Assembly: GCA_947453285.1 (NCBI GenBank)
Contig: CANGGA010000003.1
Coordinates: 1 to 18,695, forward strand
Reading direction: 5' to 3'
Length of the DNA: 18,695 nucleotides
Source of the DNA: Microbacteriaceae bacterium
GTDB taxonomy: Bacteria > Actinomycetota > Actinomycetes > Actinomycetales > Microbacteriaceae
Of this stretch, positions 15,501 through 18,695 are shown one piece after another (the first letter of the stretch is position 1; each line of letters opens with the position of its first letter). The notes beneath the pieces were generated by a model, which made no database searches, had not been told where the DNA came from, and was given only the letters and a program-made list of their open reading frames with translations. The translations under genes and the position numbers were made by a program.

Positions 15501-16238
15501 CCGTTCTTCGATGGGCATGGCGACGAAAAGTTTGAAGTAATCAGCATCGCCGACCTTGCTCACCGAATTGCAGACCGAATCATCTTCTCGGTGGGCTTCG
15601 GCCTGACTCCGCGCGGTGGAGTGTCGAGCGACTTCGGGCAGTTGAGCATGAAACACGGTCGCCGTTATCTAACTAACACCCTGGTCAGTGCGCGAAAGCA
15701 GATCACGGTCGTCAGCTGCATCACCTCTGATGTGATTCCGGCAGAGGGCCTTAGCGCCGGCGCGCGACTGCTAAAGACTCTCTTGGCAAGTGCCGAGGAT
15801 GGCGGCCACACCCCAGGCGATCACGATGCAGACGCGATGCTCTTTGACCTTGCGCTTCGACTAAAGCGACTAGGTGCCAGGGTCGATGCCACCTTCGCCG
15901 AAAGACTCTCGCTTGTGGCTGCTTACGGCGGCAAAGACGCGGTCATCGTTCCTGACTGGGCACTTCGCGGTGACACCCTGAGTGAGAAGTTGCGCCTGCG
16001 TTCTTCGCTCTTGACCGCGATGGGCTGGAAGTACATGCGTGTGCACAGCTTTGAGCTTTTCTCAGACCCGCAGGCCGTTGCCCTGCGAATTGCAGAGACA
16101 CTTGGAATGCAAATTTCTCAGCGCCCGCAGCGACTCTTCGAGAACGACCGCGCATATGAAGACACAGACATGGCCTGGGGCGATCGCCCGGCAGGCAACG
16201 ACGACCGTCTTCGCGGCGATGTGCCACCGCACTACTAG
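12564..16238 (+). CDS. SF1-helicase-like protein with degenerate ATPase motifs and REase-like C-terminus
   Basis: 1224-aa protein with the domain plan of large SF1 (Upf1/Dna2-type) helicase-nucleases. An N-terminal domain (1-245) precedes the first RecA-like domain, which starts at IVWRALLGQNFAVETLPG. The Walker A position reads LPGCGYTQ (272-279), where the essential Lys of GxGKT is Tyr277. A large helical/coiled-coil insert covers about 345-770. The motif II position is FDVALILDAAGS (796-806), Asp-Ala instead of Asp-Glu. Motif III-like VIAFGDD (822-828), motif IV-like VSYRTSGQPLGGLINREFY (869-887) and a motif VI remnant NTLVSARKQITVVS (1038-1051) follow. The last domain (about 1085-1182: LALRLKRLGARVDATF ... 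LLTAMGWKYMRVHSFELF) matches the Vsr/REase-like tail of such proteins, but its acidic catalytic positions look lost. The frame is intact over 3.7 kb, so it is maintained, not a pseudogene. Inference: a non-catalytic scaffold or DNA/RNA-binding pseudo-helicase. Membership of the superfamily is fairly sure, the function is not. Confidence 0.78.
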   Translation: MPELDSTNNSVPTGTWDAWQRELEAIGVTNPLVNFEKSSYGQIDLTQSHPGGFSQFVGGSATMLSNLVRDPQTFSSALGAARRIKNQAERISQHFGVETLGLLGGLINLQGDGFDLQLPILIWPIHLTLKGEDYEIELAGEAQVNPSLVDAFANCYSATIDQSRLLTLASASSDILPASIGEYLSSLISGRGSSQMQRILVITNFTTVPVEMVRDITRSGNSIISSLSNSTQFASLSSCDVQPFTLVADADLTQQRIVWRALLGQNFAVETLPGCGYTQSVVNTVAALVEQGKRVVVATGRRQTLNELADRFGALGLAGLGVRSTSTWVDTIAAISRHEKAVPVDLQSVQAERDAAAARFERYQAALERKDPEFEVSIGEALQKLALLSSMPHAPETKARIEQRFLLQHKNREAAIALLQQSESLGEFKFGPSDSAWFQAKFDSPADVSTAIEMARRLRDQEFKSLKEHMTAFTERVKFKPADSVEQWGLYLRLFMGIRETLDRFVGDVYDRPLTELITATSSRKETGIGRSEMSGGNRRRLKKLAKEYLRPGMHVADLNASLRQIQEQREQWHLYSNAVTAPEVPLGLNDVQIVFQAFVADLDRLERHLDPELTKTSMIRLSLGELEQKLDSMVNDTAALDNLGERSLVAQQLEAVGLEPLKRELARLHTAREHIAVEFDLAWWQSVLEILIQRDATLLSFSVSDLAEIEKAFCDADAKLVALGAAKVAHLQAERWHTSVAANPADAANLKALLKTGSATLPLLSKAAGSLLNVVAPVVMVSPFEAASALNGQKFDVALILDAAGSTVAENLGVLSRANQVIAFGDDAISAPEGFEVESRIRPIGREIESPSIFHATKAAFGFETVRVSYRTSGQPLGGLINREFYQNRIVFEPTPDEFEGKKSHSIEIITQGANAETTYEGATESPEAEVRRVVDLVLNHALWHPGQSLFVASASTVHADRIRVALHKELAAKPDLSPFFDGHGDEKFEVISIADLAHRIADRIIFSVGFGLTPRGGVSSDFGQLSMKHGRRYLTNTLVSARKQITVVSCITSDVIPAEGLSAGARLLKTLLASAEDGGHTPGDHDADAMLFDLALRLKRLGARVDATFAERLSLVAAYGGKDAVIVPDWALRGDTLSEKLRLRSSLLTAMGWKYMRVHSFELFSDPQAVALRIAETLGMQISQRPQRLFENDRAYEDTDMAWGDRPAGNDDRLRGDVPPHY

Positions 16239-16240
16239 GT

Positions 16241-16822
16241 CTAGCGCTTAAACCAAATCAGTTTCGAAGCCGTCACGGCTGCGTCTACTGCAAAATCGTG
16301 CGGCTCGGCAGGCACCGAGAGCAAAATCTCTTCATCGAAAACAACGGCAACCAACTTCGGTCGCTTTTTAGCCATGGCCTGGCCAAGCGGCTGCAACGCT
16401 CGGTCGTAGAAACCCTTGCCCTTGCCAATTCTGTTTCCGGCAAGATCGACTGCGAGTGCTGGCATGAAGATTATCTGTGCCTCGTCGAGCTTTGCCGGCT
16501 TGCCAGACGCCTCTTCGAAACCGAGTTCACCGAAAGTGGTGTTGCCATCGAAGTTCACCCAGTTCAGGTTGCTGCCTGCGACGGTCGGCAGCAGAACCTT
16601 GATGCCGTTATGCAGAGCCCAGGCGAGAAACTCACGGATGTCTGGTTCGCCCTCGATTGGAAAGTAGGCAGCGACGGCAGATGCCTTGTTGTCGATGCAG
16701 AACTGACCCAATTGTTCGCTTAGCCTTGCCGCCTCATCGCGGCTGTGCTCACGGCTCGACCTCGCCGAGCGAAGCTCGCTTCGCAGCTTTGTCTTGGCTT
16801 CGGCCTGAGGGTTTTCGGTCAT
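16241..16822 (-). CDS. 5-formyltetrahydrofolate cyclo-ligase (5-FCL)
   Basis: 193-aa enzyme that converts 5-formyl-THF to 5,10-methenyl-THF with ATP, clearing an inhibitory folate form. Family motifs: YFPIEGEPDIREF (53-65), FMPALAVDLAGNRIGKGKGFYDR (119-141, with the Gly/Lys-rich ATP loop), and VPAEPHDFAVDAAVT (170-184). Length and motif order are normal. The ATG at 16822 lies 6 nt after TAGATT in the shared bidirectional promoter. The stop is 2 bp from the convergent helicase-like gene's stop. In many Actinobacteria this gene sits at the head of a galU-moeA(glp)-rimJ-sepX/glpR locus, matching the genes to the right here. Confidence 0.95.
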   Translation of the reverse strand: MTENPQAEAKTKLRSELRSARSSREHSRDEAARLSEQLGQFCIDNKASAVAAYFPIEGEPDIREFLAWALHNGIKVLLPTVAGSNLNWVNFDGNTTFGELGFEEASGKPAKLDEAQIIFMPALAVDLAGNRIGKGKGFYDRALQPLGQAMAKKRPKLVAVVFDEEILLSVPAEPHDFAVDAAVTASKLIWFKR

Positions 16823-16839
16823 GCGACTAATCTAGCCAC
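16823..16839. promoter_or_regulatory. Symmetric bidirectional leaderless promoter (5-FCL / acetyltransferase)
   Basis: The 17-bp gap contains TAATCTA (16828-16834). On the plus strand TAATCT is followed by AGCCAC and the GTG at 16840. On the minus strand TAGATT is followed by AGTCGC and the ATG at 16822. Both -10 hexamers share five bases, and both start codons follow at exactly 6 nt. The predicted start sites are 18 bp apart. No room exists for a Shine-Dalgarno on either side. Confidence 0.65.
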
Positions 16840-17496
16840 GTGCCTCTTTCATTCGCGCTAACCCACAACGACGTTCGCCTGCGTCTTGTGAAGGTGAAAG
16901 ATTCGAAGGCAATGGAACGCCTGATTCTCGGCAATCGAGAATGGCTTCGCCCCTGGGAGGCAACCAATCCTGAAGGACCAAACTCGTTTGACATTCGTGC
17001 GCAGATTCGAATGTTGCTTCGACAGATGGACAACAACACTTGTTTGCCGTTTGTTATCGAAGAGAACGGTGAGATTGTTGGTCAACTAAATGTTGCAAAC
17101 ATTCTTTTTGGTTCTGTTTCTTCTTGTGTGATTGGTTATTGGGTTGCACCTGAGGTTGCCGGCCGTGGAATCACTCCAACCGCCGTTGCTTTAGTTTGCG
17201 ACTATCTATTCAATGTGGTCGGAATTCACAGAATCGAAATCGATATTCGACCAGAGAATCTCTCGAGTTTGCGCGTTGTTGAAAAGCTTGGCTTTCGTTT
17301 TGAAGGTTTGAAAGAGCGCTACATACATATCAATGGCGCTTGGCGAGATCATTACATTTTTGCGTTGACACACGAAGAGGTTCAAAAGGGAGTTCTCAAT
17401 CGCTGGGAACGACGCGAGGTCGGCGAGATGAATTACCCGTTTTCGACCAAAGTCATTAAACACACCGAGCAAAATGATGGGCACTTCGGCAGCTGA
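16840..17496 (+). CDS. GNAT acetyltransferase, RimJ/RimL-like
   Basis: 218-aa GNAT-fold N-acetyltransferase of the RimJ/RimL group, which acetylates protein N-termini such as those of ribosomal proteins, using acetyl-CoA. Visible: LRLRLVKVKDSKAM start strand, FVIEENGEIVGQL (71-83), IGYWVAPEVAGRGITPTA (98-115, the acetyl-CoA-binding R/Q-x-x-G-x-G/A loop), IDIRPENLSSLRVVEKLGF (134-152), and ERYIHINGAWRDHYIFALTHEE. About 35 C-terminal residues extend past the domain. The GTG start is supported by the leaderless promoter and by the family N-terminus. The middle of the gene is visibly more T-rich than its neighbours. In other Actinobacteria this rimJ-like gene precedes sepX/glpR, as here. Confidence 0.92.
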   Translation: MPLSFALTHNDVRLRLVKVKDSKAMERLILGNREWLRPWEATNPEGPNSFDIRAQIRMLLRQMDNNTCLPFVIEENGEIVGQLNVANILFGSVSSCVIGYWVAPEVAGRGITPTAVALVCDYLFNVVGIHRIEIDIRPENLSSLRVVEKLGFRFEGLKERYIHINGAWRDHYIFALTHEEVQKGVLNRWERREVGEMNYPFSTKVIKHTEQNDGHFGS

Positions 17497-17500
17497 CTCA

Positions 17501-17512
17501 TATCTTTGAGTC
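17501..17512 (+). promoter_or_regulatory. Candidate leaderless promoter (-10) of the SepX/GlpR-like gene
   Basis: TATCTT (17501-17506), TGAGTC, then ATG at 17513. No Shine-Dalgarno. It lies just after the acetyltransferase stop, so the downstream gene may be expressed both by read-through and independently. Confidence 0.5.
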
Positions 17513-18175
17513 ATGACTTTCTCACTAAACGGCGGCTGGATGTTTGCCGTTGTCGTCTTGCTTTGGGTCATGGTCTACGTTCCGAACTGGGGAGCGAAGA
17601 AAGACGAGCAAAAGCAAGTTTCTAGTTTTGGTAGAAAGTTTTCAAAAAATCGCTCGAACGACACAAAAAATGTCCTTAACGGCGTGTCGAATTTAGCAAT
17701 TCGTAATAAAAATATTCGTGCAATTCGTCGCATATTTTCGGTGATCTTGTTCACTTCGTTCGCGGTTGCAGTGGCCGGCATCGCACTGTCTTTTAGCAAC
17801 ATCGTTTGGCTATCCATGTCTGCTATCGCACTAGCGGTGTTCTTGCTTTCTGCTTCGACCCTTCGTTCGAGCAGACAAAAAGCGAACCAAGGCGGTCAAC
17901 TTACTCTTGAGCAACTAGAGGCCCAGCGCGCCCGCATGGCTTATTCCATAAGGGAAGCAGCCTTGCGCGATGCGAAGACCGAGCAACTGTTCGACGAACG
18001 AGCCTGGAGTGCCAATTCGCTTCCTGATTCAACAGCCGCTCGCCGAATTGGTGAGCTCGAAGAAGTCTCGCTCGCCGAAGTTCTTCCTCTCGGAGAAAAT
18101 CACAACCGCGATGCCGAGAAAAAACTCGACTCAGACGAGCTCGATCGCATTCTTAAGCGCCGTCGCGCAATTTAA
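17513..18175 (+). CDS. SepX/GlpR-like membrane protein (cell-division associated)
   Basis: 220-aa membrane protein: TM1 8-25 containing the family-like LLWVMVYVPNW, a long basic cytosolic loop (26-73), a TM2-TM3 hairpin (75-95 and 97-115), then a hydrophilic, partly coiled C-terminal region (128-220) with EQLEAQRARM and DERAWSANSLPDST, the latter resembling the W...LP tail motif of the family. Topology, the W-x-x-x-VP start and the position after 5-FCL and a RimJ-like gene match SepX of Streptomyces and GlpR (Rv0996-like) of Corynebacteriales, which help organise the division site with SteA or the gephyrin-like Glp. The usual glp/moeA and galU genes are absent between 5-FCL and rimJ here. Assignment is by layout and motifs, not full-length similarity. 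Confidence 0.7.
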   Translation: MTFSLNGGWMFAVVVLLWVMVYVPNWGAKKDEQKQVSSFGRKFSKNRSNDTKNVLNGVSNLAIRNKNIRAIRRIFSVILFTSFAVAVAGIALSFSNIVWLSMSAIALAVFLLSASTLRSSRQKANQGGQLTLEQLEAQRARMAYSIREAALRDAKTEQLFDERAWSANSLPDSTAARRIGELEEVSLAEVLPLGENHNRDAEKKLDSDELDRILKRRRAI

Positions 18176-18224
18176 AACTTTTTTTCGAAATTCGGCGTGT
18201 CGATTGATTTATGCCCAATTCCGC

Positions 18225-18259
18225 TACGCTTTTGAGTATCTGCAATTTCACATAAGAGG
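18225..18259 (+). promoter_or_regulatory. Weak promoter candidate and Shine-Dalgarno of the histone-like gene
   Basis: TACGCT (18225-18230) fits TAnnnT, with TTGATT 15 bp upstream (short spacing). AAGAGGAG at 18255-18261 is a strong Shine-Dalgarno 8 nt before the GTG at 18270. The 94-bp gap has a T7 run at 18179-18185 just after the previous stop, but no convincing terminator stem. Confidence 0.35.
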
Positions 18260-18269
18260 AGCAAACAGA

Positions 18270-18695
18270 GTGGCAATTTTCGATCGCGCCAAGAAGGTCT
18301 GGAACGCAAATGCAAAGAGCGTTCAGAAGACCGTCGAGGCAATTGCAGAGGATGTTCAGGATGAAGTCCAGGACGTCCTTCAAGAAACAGGTAAGAAAGT
18401 AGCAGAAACTGCTATCGCTCTCGAGAAAAGGACAAACATGGCTGTAAAGACCGCAACCAAGAAGGTAGTCAAGAAGGCTACCCCAGCAAAGAAGAAGCCT
18501 GCTGCAAAGAAGGCTGCTCCTAAGAAGGCAACTGCCGCAAAGAAGCCAGTAGCTAAGAAGGCTGTTGCAAAGAAGGCTGCTCCTAAGAAGGCAACCGCTG
18601 CAAAGAAGCCAGTAGCTAAGAAGGCTGTTGCAAAGAAGGCTGCACCTAAGAAGGCAACCGCTGCAAAGAAGCCAGTAGCTAAGAAGGCTGTTGCA
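18270..18695 (+). CDS. Histone H1-like Lys/Ala-rich protein (runs off right edge)
   Basis: Open frame from GTG 18270 to the edge (142 codons, no stop). Residues 1-56 form a charged amphipathic helix-like region (VAIFDRAKKVWNANAKSVQ ... VQDEVQDVLQETGKKVAE). Residues 57 onward are almost only K, A, P, V, T in KKA/AKKP repeats, like eukaryotic H1 tails and the basic tails of mycobacterial HupB, but no HU domain precedes them. Likely role: nucleoid compaction by non-specific DNA binding. A second start is possible: ATG at 18438 with AAAAGGA 5 nt upstream would give a pure basic-tail protein beginning MAVKTATKKVVKK. The total length is unknown because the gene is cut. Confidence 0.85.
   Translation, partial: MAIFDRAKKVWNANAKSVQKTVEAIAEDVQDEVQDVLQETGKKVAETAIALEKRTNMAVKTATKKVVKKATPAKKKPAAKKAAPKKATAAKKPVAKKAVAKKAAPKKATAAKKPVAKKAVAKKAAPKKATAAKKPVAKKAVA
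18504..18692 (+). repeat. Three 63-bp tandem repeats in the histone-like gene
   Basis: Units 18504-18566, 18567-18629 and 18630-18692 differ at only a few third-codon positions. Each encodes 21 residues of the pattern AKKAAPKKATAA-KKPVAKKAV. The next unit begins at 18693, so the array continues past the window. Near-identity at DNA level suggests recent copy-number change by slippage or recombination. Confidence 0.95.

Noticed and set aside
18157..18201. Hairpin with T-run after the SepX/GlpR-like gene
   Set aside because: CGCCG/CGGCG and AATTT/AAATT can pair, but the stem is interrupted by a 6-nt bulge and the T7 run lies in the loop rather than after the stem, so it is not a convincing terminator.

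Overview
The window looks like a chromosomal segment of a free-living actinobacterium. The best guess is a streamlined, moderate-GC member of the Microbacteriaceae (Luna-type freshwater lineage). This is an inference from gene content. Supporting it are an XPB-type helicase beside a Helicase_C_3/WYL-like partner, csp followed by DUF3027, DUF2530, a complete IdeR, and the order 5-formyl-THF cyclo-ligase / RimJ-like acetyltransferase / SepX-GlpR-like membrane protein. All of these are typical of Actinobacteria. Genes are tightly packed, and no gene-free stretch exceeds 300 bp.

Layout. Positions 1-5256 are all on the minus strand: a small membrane protein, the Helicase_C_3/WYL-like protein, the XPB helicase, then a PhoP-like response regulator and its histidine kinase, which runs off the left edge. 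Positions 5342-6272 (plus) hold a cold-shock-domain protein translationally coupled to a DUF3027 protein. Its tail overlaps the convergent DUF2530 gene, which follows serC on the minus strand. ideR diverges from serC and runs into the 3' end of a convergent acyltransferase. Next come an NlpC/P60 cell-wall hydrolase, a 26-codon small ORF ending in a strong intrinsic terminator, an HNH endonuclease, a convergent MFS transporter lying just downstream of tRNA-Arg(CCU), and a 1224-residue SF1-helicase-like protein with eroded catalytic motifs. The last part holds 5-FCL and a RimJ-like acetyltransferase diverging from one shared -10 element, a SepX/GlpR-like division-associated membrane protein, and a lysine/alanine-rich histone-H1-like protein cut by the right edge inside 63-bp tandem repeats.

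Expression logic. At least seven genes have a TAnnnT hexamer, exactly 6 nt, then the start codon, with no Shine-Dalgarno at a usable distance. This is the signature of leaderless mRNAs. Other genes (csp, ideR, nlpC, the small ORF, HNH, the histone-like gene) have clear Shine-Dalgarno sequences. Convergent pairs overlap (117, 30 and 4 bp) or are 2 bp apart, so classical terminators are absent there. The only convincing intrinsic terminator follows the small ORF.

Most genes are housekeeping. The parts most worth a second look are the degenerate helicase-like protein, the codon-on-codon antisense overlap of DUF3027 and DUF2530, the symmetric bidirectional leaderless promoter, the small ORF with terminator, and the possible dual start of the histone-like protein. 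I saw no CRISPR array, insertion sequence, prophage or rRNA.
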